Shown piece by piece: positions 45,750-54,899 of a stretch of DNA of 64,000 bases. Under the pieces are notes generated by a model. The model was not told the origin of the DNA and made no database searches. It saw only the letters and a list, made by a program, of their open reading frames with translations. Every line of letters begins with the position of its first letter. The first letter of the stretch is position 1. The translations under genes and the position numbers were made by a program. Source of the DNA: a bacterium (GTDB lineage: Bacteria; Verrucomicrobiota; Verrucomicrobiia; Limisphaerales; UBA8199); NCBI GenBank assembly GCA_021784555.1, contig JAJYHY010000003.1, positions 1 to 64,000 of the forward strand. Reading direction: 5' to 3'.

Positions 45750-47954
45750 ATGAACTTCACAGAGCATGTTCGTATCCCGGCTATCATCCTCGCCGCGCTT
45801 GTAGGAACCGCGCTGCGGGCCGAGTCCCAATCCAGTGACACCCACCCGCCATTGAACCTGACCTATCCCCCAGCCCACCGAGATGCAACGGTCGATACCT
45901 ATTTCGGCGTCAAGGTCCCCGCCCCCTATCAGTGGATGGAAGATCTCGACAGTCCGGCGGTCAAAGAGTGGGTTGAGCAAGAGAACGACCTGACGTTTTC
46001 TTGTCTGGATAAAATCCCGATCCGGGGCTGGATAAAGGAGCGGCTGACACGCCTGTGGAATTACGCGCGGGAGAGCACGCCGGACCAGGTTGAGGGCGGG
46101 CGGATTTTCTTCAGCAAGAACTCCGGCCTTCAGAACCAGTCGGTGGTTTATGTCCAGAACTCCCCGGAGGCGGCTGCGCGCGAGTTGCTGGACCCCAACG
46201 CCCTGTCTCCCAACGGCTCCATTGCGTTGCTTGGGTACGAGCCTTCTCCTCATGGCGTGTACCTCGCTTACAACCTCTCCCAAGGCGGTTCGGACTGGCT
46301 GACCATCCATGTCCGGGACGTAGCCACCGGCAAGGACCTGCCTGACACGATCCGCTGGGTGAAGTTCTCCGGGGTAGCCTGGACCGAGGATGGGAAGGGC
46401 TTCTTCTATTCACGCTATCCGGCGCCTCCGCCCGGCAAGGCTATCAGCGAACAGGTCATCCACCAGAAACTCTATTACCACCGGCTTGGAACCGAGCAGA
46501 GCTCCGACACCCTCATTTACCAGCGACCGGACCTGCCTGAGTGGATCGTTGGCGGGAGTGTCAGTGAGGATGGCCGCTACCTGTTCATCTACCTGGAGAA
46601 TGGGACGGCGCCGCAGAACGAACTCTTCTACGTGGACCTGGGCGACCCGCAACACCCCTCGGTCTCCAATGCCGTGAGGCCGCTCTATACGAAAAACGAC
46701 GCCCAATACAGCGTTGTGGGCCATGAAGGCGGCACGCTCTTCATCCAGACCACGCTCGACGCGCCCAAGGGCCGGATCGTGGCGGCGAGCTTCGAGGAGC
46801 CCGCCCCCGCGCACTGGCGCGTTCTCGTGCCCGAAGGCGAGGGCGTGATTCAGGGCGCGGCGATGGCCGGCGGGCGGATCCTGGTTGATTACGAGGTGAT
46901 TGCCAAGAGCCGGCTCTCGCTCTTTTCGACCAATGGGAATTCGGAAGGCAGGATCGCCTTGCCAACCCTCGGCTCGGTCGCCGGCATCTCCGCTCGCAAT
47001 GATTCCCAAACGGTCTATTACGGATTCACCTCTTTCCTGTACCCAGCCTCGGTGTACCGGCGCAACCTCCAGGACGGCCAGACCAGCGTGTTCTTTGAAC
47101 CAAGGCTCGATTTCGACCCATCGCCTTATGAGGTCAAACAGGTCTTTTACCCATCGAAGGACGGGACCATGATCCCGATGTTCCTCGTGGCCAGGAAACA
47201 CCTTGAGCGCGATGGCAACAATCCGACCATCCTCTACGGCTATGGTGGTTTCGACATCACGATTACCCCAGGCTTCAACCCCATGCTGCCCGTTTGGCTG
47301 GAGTCGGGCGGTGTCTATGCCGTCGCCAACCTGCGCGGGGGCGGCACTTATGGGGAAGAATGGCACCAGGCGGGCATGCTGGGAAACAAACAGAATGTCT
47401 TTGACGATTTCGCCTGGGCGGCCAAATACCTGATCGCCCAAAAATTCACCTCTTCGCGCCGGCTGGGAATCCAGGGTTATTCCAACGGCGGATTGCTCAT
47501 CGGGGCGAGCATCACGCAGCATCCGGAGTTGTTCGGGGCGGCTTACGCCGGCGCCGGCGTCCTGGATATGCTCCGCTACCAGCGGTTCTCCGGCGGGGCG
47601 CTCTGGGCGCCGGAGTACGGCGCCTCGAACAACGAAAAGGCCTTCCACTGGCTCTACGCCTACTCGCCTCTGGCCAATCTCAAGAAGGGCACTTGCTACC
47701 CTCCCACCATCATCACTACCGCCGACCACGATGACCGGGTTGTGCCCAGCCATTCGTACAAGTTCACCGCCGCGCTGCAGCACGACCAGGGATGCGACAA
47801 TCCAGTCATCATCCGCGTGGAGACCAAGACCAGCCACGGCTATATGCCGACCGATAAGCGCATTGCCCAGACCGCCGACGTTTTGGCCTTTGAGGCCTAC
47901 AATCTTGGAGTCAACGAGCCACCGGAGGCACACAGGGCGGGTGCGCCACGCTAG
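45750..47954 (+). CDS. Prolyl oligopeptidase family serine peptidase (S9A), exported
   Basis: A 734-residue peptidase that cuts after proline in short peptides. The ATG at 45750 opens a signal sequence (MNFTEHVRIPAIILAALVGT). The N-terminal block PYQWMEDLDSPAVKEWVEQEN precedes a seven-bladed propeller (about 80-420). The alpha/beta hydrolase domain carries the catalytic Ser in GYSNGGLLIG, Asp in TTADHDDRVVPSHS and His in KTSHGYMP. These are the expected triad for family S9A. Confidence 0.9.
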   Translation: MNFTEHVRIPAIILAALVGTALRAESQSSDTHPPLNLTYPPAHRDATVDTYFGVKVPAPYQWMEDLDSPAVKEWVEQENDLTFSCLDKIPIRGWIKERLTRLWNYARESTPDQVEGGRIFFSKNSGLQNQSVVYVQNSPEAAARELLDPNALSPNGSIALLGYEPSPHGVYLAYNLSQGGSDWLTIHVRDVATGKDLPDTIRWVKFSGVAWTEDGKGFFYSRYPAPPPGKAISEQVIHQKLYYHRLGTEQSSDTLIYQRPDLPEWIVGGSVSEDGRYLFIYLENGTAPQNELFYVDLGDPQHPSVSNAVRPLYTKNDAQYSVVGHEGGTLFIQTTLDAPKGRIVAASFEEPAPAHWRVLVPEGEGVIQGAAMAGGRILVDYEVIAKSRLSLFSTNGNSEGRIALPTLGSVAGISARNDSQTVYYGFTSFLYPASVYRRNLQDGQTSVFFEPRLDFDPSPYEVKQVFYPSKDGTMIPMFLVARKHLERDGNNPTILYGYGGFDITITPGFNPMLPVWLESGGVYAVANLRGGGTYGEEWHQAGMLGNKQNVFDDFAWAAKYLIAQKFTSSRRLGIQGYSNGGLLIGASITQHPELFGAAYAGAGVLDMLRYQRFSGGALWAPEYGASNNEKAFHWLYAYSPLANLKKGTCYPPTIITTADHDDRVVPSHSYKFTAALQHDQGCDNPVIIRVETKTSHGYMPTDKRIAQTADVLAFEAYNLGVNEPPEAHRAGAPR

Positions 47955-47984
47955 ATCGCTTGGTCATTGCTTTGCATTGTTGGC

Positions 47985-50234
47985 CTAATGTGTCAGCCGC
48001 GTAACCATCGCGTAGAGGATCAGCACCAGCAAGGCAACTCCCAAACCGAAAAAGGTGTAGCCAAACGTGCGAGCAATACTCTTCCAGCGCAGCCACTCGT
48101 CTTGAATCCGGACGTTGTCGAGCCGTCTTTCCTTGATCAGGCGCTCGTACCAGCGGCGGCGTTCGTGCAGCATCTCGTTCTTGGAGATTCGGCCCGAGAA
48201 GATGACGGTATCCATGGGGAACTTCTCAATACGGAAGTGTGTATTGAAGAAGTGGATGGAGAAGATGAAACCGGCGGCCAGGAGCGCCTCGTCGGAATGA
48301 ACGACCAGGGCGATGTTGATGAACCAGCCGGGCAGGAAGCGGGTAAAGAACGTGGGGAACCACATGATCAACCCGGAGGCGCCAATGATAAACACGCCCC
48401 AAAACACGGCAAAGTAGTCGAACTTTTCCCAATAGGTCCAACGTCCGAATTGGGGTCTGGGGCCCTTGCCGAAGAACCACTTGTTGTGGGCGACAAAGTC
48501 GCGCCAGTCCTGGAGGGTGGGCAGCATGGAATCCGGGCCGAAAAGGGCGTTCCAGAGGCGCTGGAGTTGGAAGCGACCCGTCTCGGGGTCGCGTAGCTTC
48601 AACCGCCCACGCCAGGCCTTGCCGGCCAGGGAAGCCAGGTGAAGGCCGAAATAGAGAAAGGTGACGATGGCCCCGAGCCGGTGCAGCGCGCGGGCGGTAT
48701 CCGGGCCGCCAATGAGATGGAACATCACGTGCGCCCAGCGCGTATAGTAGAACTTGAGGGGCATGCCGGTGGCGACCAGGAGCAGGAAACTGGTCACTAC
48801 CAGGAAATGAAGGAATCGCTCGAAGGGAGCGAAACGGGTAAACCATTCGTCGCCCGTTTGCACGCTGGTCTTCGCCTCGCGGAACTGCTTGGAGTCAGTC
48901 CAGTAAAGATAACCCGTGCGGAAGAGCCAGGAGAGGGTATGTCCGCCGAAGAAAGCGAAGACGCCGACCAGCAGGCTGGTCATGAAAATGAACGTCCAGT
49001 GCAGCGCCGGATAGTTCTTGGCATCCAGCGGATCGGCATGGGGTTCGTAGGACGTGAAACCGATCGTGGCGCCGGGATGGCATTTCTGGCAGGTCTCCAG
49101 GATATGCGCCTTGGACAGGCGAGACCGAGGGTCGGAAGGAGGCAGGACATCGTGGTAGCCATGGCAGTCGTAACAGGCGGCGACCTCGGGCGCGACATTG
49201 GGTTTGCCCAAGGCCATGGCCTTGCCGTGGTAGGTCTCGTCGTAGTGCTTCAACCGGTCCTGGTGGCATTTGCCGCAACGCTGGTCGCTGAGCCTCTTGA
49301 AGTTGCCGCCCACCGGTTCCACGATGTTATGGGCGGTGTGGCAATCGATGCAGACCGGGGCGCGAGCGTCGCCTTTGGCCAGGAGCTGGCCGTGGATGCT
49401 CTGGTCATAGGTTTGCGCAACCTTAAGGTGGCACTTGCCGCAGGTCTTGGCGATGTTGAGATGGTTGATGGGCGAATCAGGGTCCACCGGCCGCTTGATG
49501 TTATGAACGCCGTGGCAGTCGTTGCACGAAGGCGCCACAATCAGCCCCATCTGCAATAGCGCCCGCCCGTGAATGCTGTCCATGAACTGCTTGGCCGCGT
49601 TGGGATACTTGATCTCGTATTCCTTGGTCAGCCCCGGATTGCTGTGGCACTTGGCACAGGTGTATGGCAGGTTCAGCTTGAAGACGGGCGATTGTGGGTT
49701 GGTGACCGGGATGATGCCGTGCGAGCCGTGGCAATCGACGCACGTGGCGGCGGCAGAGGCGCCGCCCCCCAGCTCGTGGCTCACGCCGTGGATGCTGGTG
49801 GCATACTGTTGGCCCTCGCTCTGGTGGCATTTGGCGCAATTGACCGGCTTGGGCTTTACACCGTTGTCCGGATGGTCGCTGGTGATGTCCGAATGGCAGC
49901 TCACGCACAAATTGGTTCGGTGCATCGAGGCGGCCAGTGTGGCGGCATCCACATAGAGCGACACGGCCTTGCCCGCCGAGTTGGTTATGATGAGGGTCTT
50001 GTCCGAGTGGCATTGCAGGCAATCGCTGTTGGAAATGGTGGCCGCGCGCGAGGCGGGGAGCGCCGCCAAAAACAGGCAAACCGCAAAAGCCACTTGCCGC
50101 CAGCGCCTCCCGAAGGTCAGACCCCGGTTAAACCTCGGCCCGAGGCAAATCCCGCCGGAACCGGCGGTCCGGGAATTGAGAGAGATTTCGTTTCGTTCAA
50201 AATTGGGCATTGTGACAGTCATTGCATACATCAT
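47985..50234 (-). CDS. Eleven-haem cytochrome c fused to a membrane cytochrome b
   Basis: A 749-residue protein. After a signal-like segment (AFAVCLFLAALPASRA, about 49-64) eleven CxxCH motifs lie between residues 72 and 385 (DCLQCH, LCVSCH, NCAKCH, TCVDCH, TCAKCH, SCNDCH, TCGKCH, VCIDCH, RCGKCH, ACYDCH, TCQKCH). The last 330 residues contain at least four helices with paired histidines (FLHFLVVTSFLLLVATGMPL, GAIVTFLYFGLHLASL, VVHSDEALLAAGFIFSIHFF), like the cytochrome b of thiosulfate reductase or formate dehydrogenase. Such a fusion can carry electrons between quinone and periplasmic haems, as in the CbcL type of quinone oxidoreductase. Whether it reduces or oxidises the pool cannot be read. 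The start is uncertain among several ATGs to 50210. Confidence 0.85.
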   Translation of the reverse strand: MMYAMTVTMPNFERNEISLNSRTAGSGGICLGPRFNRGLTFGRRWRQVAFAVCLFLAALPASRAATISNSDCLQCHSDKTLIITNSAGKAVSLYVDAATLAASMHRTNLCVSCHSDITSDHPDNGVKPKPVNCAKCHQSEGQQYATSIHGVSHELGGGASAAATCVDCHGSHGIIPVTNPQSPVFKLNLPYTCAKCHSNPGLTKEYEIKYPNAAKQFMDSIHGRALLQMGLIVAPSCNDCHGVHNIKRPVDPDSPINHLNIAKTCGKCHLKVAQTYDQSIHGQLLAKGDARAPVCIDCHTAHNIVEPVGGNFKRLSDQRCGKCHQDRLKHYDETYHGKAMALGKPNVAPEVAACYDCHGYHDVLPPSDPRSRLSKAHILETCQKCHPGATIGFTSYEPHADPLDAKNYPALHWTFIFMTSLLVGVFAFFGGHTLSWLFRTGYLYWTDSKQFREAKTSVQTGDEWFTRFAPFERFLHFLVVTSFLLLVATGMPLKFYYTRWAHVMFHLIGGPDTARALHRLGAIVTFLYFGLHLASLAGKAWRGRLKLRDPETGRFQLQRLWNALFGPDSMLPTLQDWRDFVAHNKWFFGKGPRPQFGRWTYWEKFDYFAVFWGVFIIGASGLIMWFPTFFTRFLPGWFINIALVVHSDEALLAAGFIFSIHFFNTHFRIEKFPMDTVIFSGRISKNEMLHERRRWYERLIKERRLDNVRIQDEWLRWKSIARTFGYTFFGLGVALLVLILYAMVTRLTH

Positions 50235-50380
50235 CTATATCGCCGCTTGGGCGCCTAACCTGAATATTTCCCAGCGCGGCAACGCCGCAACCAAACATCG
50301 AGAAGCTCCCTGGCAAAAAAATTGGGGCAAAAAAATGTTTCAAAAAGAAAAGAAATTGAGAGAGAGTGATACGCGCGGGT

Positions 50381-50464
50381 AGGGCGCGCAGTCCTCTGCG
50401 CGCCGCAATACCGCAGGCTGCTGCCGATTGTGCGGACGCCGGCGCGCAGAGGACTGCGCGCCCT
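50381..50464. repeat. Perfect 25-bp inverted repeat (element C)
   Basis: Left arm 50381-50405 (starts agggcgcgcagtcctctgcg) and right arm 50440-50464 are exact complements, with a loop of 34 bp. One arm recurs at 6693-6720. The gap 50235-50554 holds no other recognisable feature. Confidence 0.85.
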
Positions 50465-50554
50465 GCCTACAGACCGGCGCCGTTTTGTTCGTGACATGAA
50501 ATATTCGGGCTAAGAGGCGGTCCGGTCAGCCTTGGCTGGGCGCCGTCCTCGGGG

Positions 50555-51331
50555 TCAGGGGTGTGCTGCGGAAGGGGCGTGATGACACCGGGCGCAGTTC
50601 GCTCTATCGGAAAGGCTGAATGCTTTTTCTCCGTTGTGGCACGCGCCGCAATACTTTCCCTTTTCAACCATCATAGTGTAGGCAGCCCCGCTTTTCTCCC
50701 CAAAATTCTTGACGATGTTCATGTTGAAGACGCCTGGGTGGCATTCCGTACATCTTAGATGTTCTCTTTCCAGATGGGTTCGGTGACTGAAGACGACCGG
50801 AGACACGCCCTTGGGCGTGAACGAAATGGCACCCGGAAAGTAGCCCTCCTGGATCATCTGCTTCAGCGCCTTTGTCTCGGGCCCCGCCGGGGCAGATTCG
50901 GGCAGATGCTCGTGCCACACCAGCTTTGGTTCGCGCGCGATAGCGGCCGCTTTCGGGGTCGGCACGCTCCTTTCCTCCGGCTTGACCTTTCCCAGCCGCA
51001 CCAGTTGGTCGTACACCTTCTTGCCGATATGGCACCTGGCGCACTGGGTGGTGGTCGAAAAGGCGATGTCGCCGTTATGGCAGACCCCGCAATATTTCTC
51101 ATTGCACAAGCTCTGCATATTGAAGTCGGGCTGTCCCTGCACTTTGAGCGCCTCCACGTCAAAGGTCTTTTCGTGACACCATTCGCACTGCAGGCCGATG
51201 TTCTCGGTATGCGCCTTGTGGCTGAAGAGCACGGCCTTGACCGGTTTCGTATAGTAGATGTCGCCCTGGCCGCTGGCCAGCAAGGGGGCGGTGAGCCAGA
51301 CCATCGCCGCAAACAAGATTTTGTTCTTCAT
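50555..51331 (-). CDS. Six-haem periplasmic cytochrome c
   Basis: A 258-residue cytochrome. The ATG at 51331 starts a signal peptide (MKNKILFAAMVWLTAPLLASG). Six CxxCH motifs are seen: QCEWCH, YCGVCH, QCARCH, RCTECH, YCGACH, NCARCH. They fall in two sets of three, with VLFSHKAHTE and VVFSHRTHLE before each set, giving a tandem c7/c3-like module. It follows the ferredoxin-type gene by 23 bp. Confidence 0.88.
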   Translation of the reverse strand: MKNKILFAAMVWLTAPLLASGQGDIYYTKPVKAVLFSHKAHTENIGLQCEWCHEKTFDVEALKVQGQPDFNMQSLCNEKYCGVCHNGDIAFSTTTQCARCHIGKKVYDQLVRLGKVKPEERSVPTPKAAAIAREPKLVWHEHLPESAPAGPETKALKQMIQEGYFPGAISFTPKGVSPVVFSHRTHLEREHLRCTECHPGVFNMNIVKNFGEKSGAAYTMMVEKGKYCGACHNGEKAFSLSDRANCARCHHAPSAAHP

Positions 51332-51354
51332 CTCAATCGTTCTCATTGGTGCGA

Positions 51355-52182
51355 TCATTGCTTTCCAGCGGCGCGCACGCCTCCTCCGGGCTCCGCTTGC
51401 CGCTGCAGCCGCCAGGGCGAGGCGTGCGAAGCCTTCATATAGAAAACGTTGGGTCTGGTGCCGCACTCGGGCCGCAGCACCCACACGACCTTCTCGATCT
51501 GGTGGACCATCTTATACACGACGTTGTCCGGGTCTGAGATATCTCCGAAAATCCGGGCGCCGGTCGGACACGCGGCGGCGCAGGCGGTGAGCTTCTGGCC
51601 CTTGGAGAGGCGCGTGTCCCAGCAGAAGTTGCATTTGTCCACGGCGTGCTTTTGGTCATTGAAATACCTCGCGTCATAGGGGCAGGCCAACATGCACGTC
51701 TTGCAACCGACGCATTTCTCGGCGTTCATCCGCACGATGCCGTCGCGCGGGTCCTTGTAGGTCGCCCCGACCGGGCAGGCGCGGCAACAGGGCGGATCGT
51801 TACACTGGTTGCAGAGGATCGGAATGAACTCGCGCTGCCTGCCGATGGCGTCGCTGGTAATTTTCGTCAGGACCCGCGTCCGGTATCCGTAGTCAGGCAC
51901 GTGGTTGGTTTCTCGGCAGGCCTTGGCACACAACTCGCAGTCGATGCAAAGGCCCTCGCGTATCACCATGGCGTAATGCGGCTTGTAGGGGTAGGTTTCG
52001 GTGAATGTCCGGGGCGTAGTAAACGCTTTGTTCACGATGGAAGCCACCGAGAGGAGCGTTCCCCCGCCGAGCAGCCCGGTGATGGAAAGACCGATCTTCA
52101 GAAACGTCCGCCTTTCCAGAGGGGTCACCTCGCTCCAGCGGTCGCTTCGCGGACCGGCGCCTTGGTCTAGTTGTGGATTCAT
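51355..52182 (-). CDS. HybA/NrfC-type ferredoxin with four 4Fe-4S clusters, Tat-type start
   Basis: A 275-residue iron-sulfur protein. The N-terminus has ERRTFLKIGLSITGLLGGGTLL, a Tat signal that may also anchor it. Cysteine groups fit four clusters: CIDCELCAKAC, CNQCNDPPCCRACP, CVGCKTCMLACP and CNFCW ... CAAACP. Such subunits pass electrons between a quinone-binding NrfD-type protein and periplasmic partners. The gene lies between the NrfD-like gene (13 bp) and the six-haem cytochrome. Confidence 0.9.
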   Translation of the reverse strand: MNPQLDQGAGPRSDRWSEVTPLERRTFLKIGLSITGLLGGGTLLSVASIVNKAFTTPRTFTETYPYKPHYAMVIREGLCIDCELCAKACRETNHVPDYGYRTRVLTKITSDAIGRQREFIPILCNQCNDPPCCRACPVGATYKDPRDGIVRMNAEKCVGCKTCMLACPYDARYFNDQKHAVDKCNFCWDTRLSKGQKLTACAAACPTGARIFGDISDPDNVVYKMVHQIEKVVWVLRPECGTRPNVFYMKASHASPWRLQRQAEPGGGVRAAGKQ

Positions 52183-52195
52183 AAGTCTTGCGTCT

Positions 52196-53542
52196 TCATC
52201 GGCGTGCGGTTTCTCGTTCCGCGTTGGGTGGGGCCGCCGCGCGGAACCCGTGATAGCGGCGGAGGGATTGCTCTTCGGACTCGCCCTCCTGGCGATAATG
52301 GATGGCGCCGCACCCCGGGCAGATGAAACCTCCGGGAGGAACGATTTCGTGTTTCTGCAGCCGGTGTCCGCCGAGGACCCGTTCTCCGCTTAGAAACAGG
52401 AACGCAACCAGGCAGAGGCCTCCCGCGACCACGGCTATCTCGTGGAAAGACGGCCGGTAGGTTAGAAGCGAGCGGTACTCTTCCACGCCCAGGGAGTGGA
52501 AAACGGGTACGATCTGACCCGCGATAACAAAGTCGTAGCGCATGAAGAAGATGCCCGCCAGCATCATGCCGCCGGCGATGAGCATCAGCCTCAGGTCAGT
52601 GCCCTTTGAGCGCACCAGAAGCACCAACGGCAAAACGAGGCCGCAGAGGATCTCGCCAATCCAGTAGTTGTAGGCATAAGGACCGGTGAGAAAGACGCTG
52701 AGCGTCAGGTATTTCTCCGGGGAAACGAAGCCGCAGATGGTTTCCCAGATGGTGAAGAACATCACCACGGAGATCATGGTGATGGTCAGCTTGCAGACGG
52801 CCTTCATTGCCCGCTCCATCCGCTCGTTCATGATCTCCGGCTCGACCCGCGAGGCGACACAGGTGAAGAAAAGGATGGCCCCGCCGCCGGACATGATGGC
52901 CGAAAAAACGAAATAAATCGGGAAGTACGGGCCGTACCAGTAATCCCGGCCACTCAGCATTCCAAATATCGCCCCGAGATTGCTGTGAGCGGCGACACCG
53001 CATAGGACGGCCATGAAGCCGGCGAGCCTGGACATCCGGTGGTTCTGTGCCAGCAAGAATAAATACTCGACGGACAAGGCGCAAAGATACAATCCGTAAA
53101 GAAGGCCCATCCACCACATGTTCGATCGCAAATTCGGCGACAGCATGAACCATATCATGTGCAGCGGATTCTCCAGGTCGAACAGAAGAATGCTGAAGCC
53201 GCCGACCAGGAAGATGAGCGCGAGGAACACCGCCCGTTTGGCAATGGGCATGAACGGTTCGTGGCCGAAAACGTGACCGACCGAAGAAACGATGCACAGA
53301 CCCGTCGAAGTCACCACGCAGAAGACGTAGCCGGAGATGAGCACCCCCCAAGGTATCTCACGCGTCACGCCATAGAGGTTTCGGTATCCGCTCGCCATGC
53401 CGTGCAGTCCGACCGCATAGCAAAAAAGGATCGCCGCGGCCAAAACGACGAAAACCGCGCGGAATGCTTTGCCTGGAATGAAAAAATCGCTGAACCCTGA
53501 ATAACCCCACCGTTCCGCGGTCTCTTTAGGTATGGTGATCAA
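52196..53542 (-). CDS. NrfD/HybB-type quinone-binding membrane protein
   Basis: A 448-residue protein with about ten helices (for example AVFVVLAAAILFCYAVGLHG, GVLISGYVFCVVTSTGLCIV, IYFVFSAIMSGGGAILFFT). Sequence order fits the HybB/DmsC/NrfD family, which holds the quinone site of many respiratory complexes. The last 60 residues add FICPGCGAIHY, one half of a rubredoxin or zinc-ribbon-like motif, on a hydrophilic tail that is not usual for the family. It is the first gene of the ferredoxin/multihaem operon. Confidence 0.85.
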   Translation of the reverse strand: MITIPKETAERWGYSGFSDFFIPGKAFRAVFVVLAAAILFCYAVGLHGMASGYRNLYGVTREIPWGVLISGYVFCVVTSTGLCIVSSVGHVFGHEPFMPIAKRAVFLALIFLVGGFSILLFDLENPLHMIWFMLSPNLRSNMWWMGLLYGLYLCALSVEYLFLLAQNHRMSRLAGFMAVLCGVAAHSNLGAIFGMLSGRDYWYGPYFPIYFVFSAIMSGGGAILFFTCVASRVEPEIMNERMERAMKAVCKLTITMISVVMFFTIWETICGFVSPEKYLTLSVFLTGPYAYNYWIGEILCGLVLPLVLLVRSKGTDLRLMLIAGGMMLAGIFFMRYDFVIAGQIVPVFHSLGVEEYRSLLTYRPSFHEIAVVAGGLCLVAFLFLSGERVLGGHRLQKHEIVPPGGFICPGCGAIHYRQEGESEEQSLRRYHGFRAAAPPNAERETARR

Positions 53543-53655
53543 AAGCCATCTCCTTTCATCTCATGTCCGAAATCAACGTGCGCTTTGCGGCTGGCGAGCC
53601 CCGATGACCAGCTCCGCAGCCGGGTCTTCAGGGCTCGCGGCCTTAAGACCTGTAA

Positions 53656-53988
53656 TCACTTCTTGACAAACGACCGCATGTACTGAACCAGGCCCTTGAT
53701 GTCACTGTCGGAGAGGCCCTTCGTCGGCCACATCACCTCTCTGCCACTCTTCTCTTTGAAACCTTCCTTGATGGCCTTCACGATGGCTTCATCCTTGAGT
53801 TCCTTCTGGGCGGCGGGATTGGTGTAATCCTTCGCGTGGAATCTCTTGCCCATGAACGTGTGGCCCTTGCCGTCTTTGCCATGGCATTTGGCGCAGTGCT
53901 TCTCGAAGAGCGCCTTGCCGTTGGCCGCCGAGACGGAGAGCGCGGGTATCGCCAAAACAGCGATGATTAGAGGAATAATTTTTTTCAT
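53656..53988 (-). CDS. Small secreted cytochrome c (copy 1)
   Basis: A 110-residue monohaem cytochrome c. Signal peptide MKKIIPLIIAVLAIPALSVS, haem site CAKCHGKDGKG, axial Met in EVMWPTKGL. It is similar to the second copy at 54576 (KDGKGHTFMGKRFHAKDYTN against KDGKGQTFMGKRFHIKDYTN). It can carry electrons to the oxidase or among the multihaem proteins. An ATG at 53994 is an alternative start. Confidence 0.88.
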   Translation of the reverse strand: MKKIIPLIIAVLAIPALSVSAANGKALFEKHCAKCHGKDGKGHTFMGKRFHAKDYTNPAAQKELKDEAIVKAIKEGFKEKSGREVMWPTKGLSDSDIKGLVQYMRSFVKK

Positions 53989-54186
53989 AACCATTTCATT
54001 AGTTGTTAGAGCAGGCTTATCAGTTCCTGCCTGATACTGGAGAAAGCATGAAACATTTGGCGCGCCTGCGCTTTCCTTCCTTTGCCCATTTATTCTCCTT
54101 TTTTGTCATTTAAATCCAATTAACGTCCCTTTTATAGCAGAGAAGCCCGATTCATATCGGCCTGACAACGCGTGGGTCAGAGGTCC

Positions 54187-54373
54187 GAGCAAGCAATCAG
54201 CTTCTTGCGAGTTTTAAGAAAATTTCTCGTGGATTCACTGTTGGACGTGGCAGCGGTTCGGGGATTGGCCGGCCAAGAAGAGGTGCGAACGGCGGAGGCG
54301 CATCCGGGGAGTCGGTCGGAGCGTTCAAGCCTGCCTCACAAAAAATGTCCCACCTGGGACATTGGATTGGCCC
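54187..54373 (+). repeat. Element B copy 2, between two cytochrome c genes
   Basis: Aligns with 42053-42240 over its whole length; the palindrome aatgtcccacctgggacatt is at 54344-54363. Ends match as gagcaa...atcag and ggattggcc. The rest of the gap (53995-54186 and 54374-54522) shows only AT-rich sequence and no gene. Confidence 0.85.
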
Positions 54374-54522
54374 GATCTGAGCAACCTCGTACCACAAGGG
54401 GGGCCCGGCGAAAGACGCACAAGAAATTATTTCAAACTGGTCACTTTGTAACACGCTGCGAACAGGGCACTTACAAGAACACGATTTTCCGCCTGATGGT
54501 TTGCTCAGACCTCTGTGGGTAC

Positions 54523-54548
54523 AAAAAAAGGGAGCCTTGGTGGCTCCC
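54523..54548 (-). terminator. Intrinsic terminator of the second cytochrome c gene
   Basis: On the minus strand the stem gggagcc, loop of 5, ggctccc is followed by seven U (acaaaaaaag on the plus strand). It lies 27 bp beyond the stop at 54576. Confidence 0.85.
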
Positions 54549-54575
54549 CGGCTCTTGTGCGTCTATGGGACGGCG

Positions 54576-54899
54576 CTACTTCTTGGCAAAATGTCGTATG
54601 TAGGCGACCAGGTCCTTAATCTGGGTGTCGTTGAGCTTGCCGCCGAAGGCCGGCATGTGCTTGCTCTTCACCCCATCCTTGATGGCCTTGACCAGGGCCT
54701 CATCCTTGAACTCTTTCTGCACCTTTGGATTGGTATAATCCTTGATATGGAACCTCTTGCCCATGAACGTTTGGCCCTTGCCGTCTTTACCATGGCATTT
54801 GGCGCAATCATGGTCGTATGTTTCCTTTGCCGTTGCGGCATGAAGTGACATGGCGCCCGCAAAGAGCAGGGTCAGGCACGAGACGAGTAACTTTTTCAT
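54576..54899 (-). CDS. Small secreted cytochrome c (copy 2)
   Basis: A 107-residue monohaem cytochrome c, paralogue of the gene at 53656. Signal MKKLLVSCLTLLFAGAMSLHA, haem motif CAKCHGKDGKG, axial Met in KHMPAFGGKL. It has its own terminator, so it is probably a separate transcript. The 588 bp between the two copies contain element B. Confidence 0.9.
   Translation of the reverse strand: MKKLLVSCLTLLFAGAMSLHAATAKETYDHDCAKCHGKDGKGQTFMGKRFHIKDYTNPKVQKEFKDEALVKAIKDGVKSKHMPAFGGKLNDTQIKDLVAYIRHFAKK

Noticed and set aside
46410-47933. Minus-strand open frame of 507 residues
   Set aside because: Antisense of the prolyl oligopeptidase, whose catalytic triad proves the plus strand.
47985-53988. Alternative complex III (ActABCDEF)
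   Set aside because: There is no ActB-type fusion with a molybdopterin-like domain and no second NrfD-like subunit; only single NrfD and ferredoxin subunits are present.
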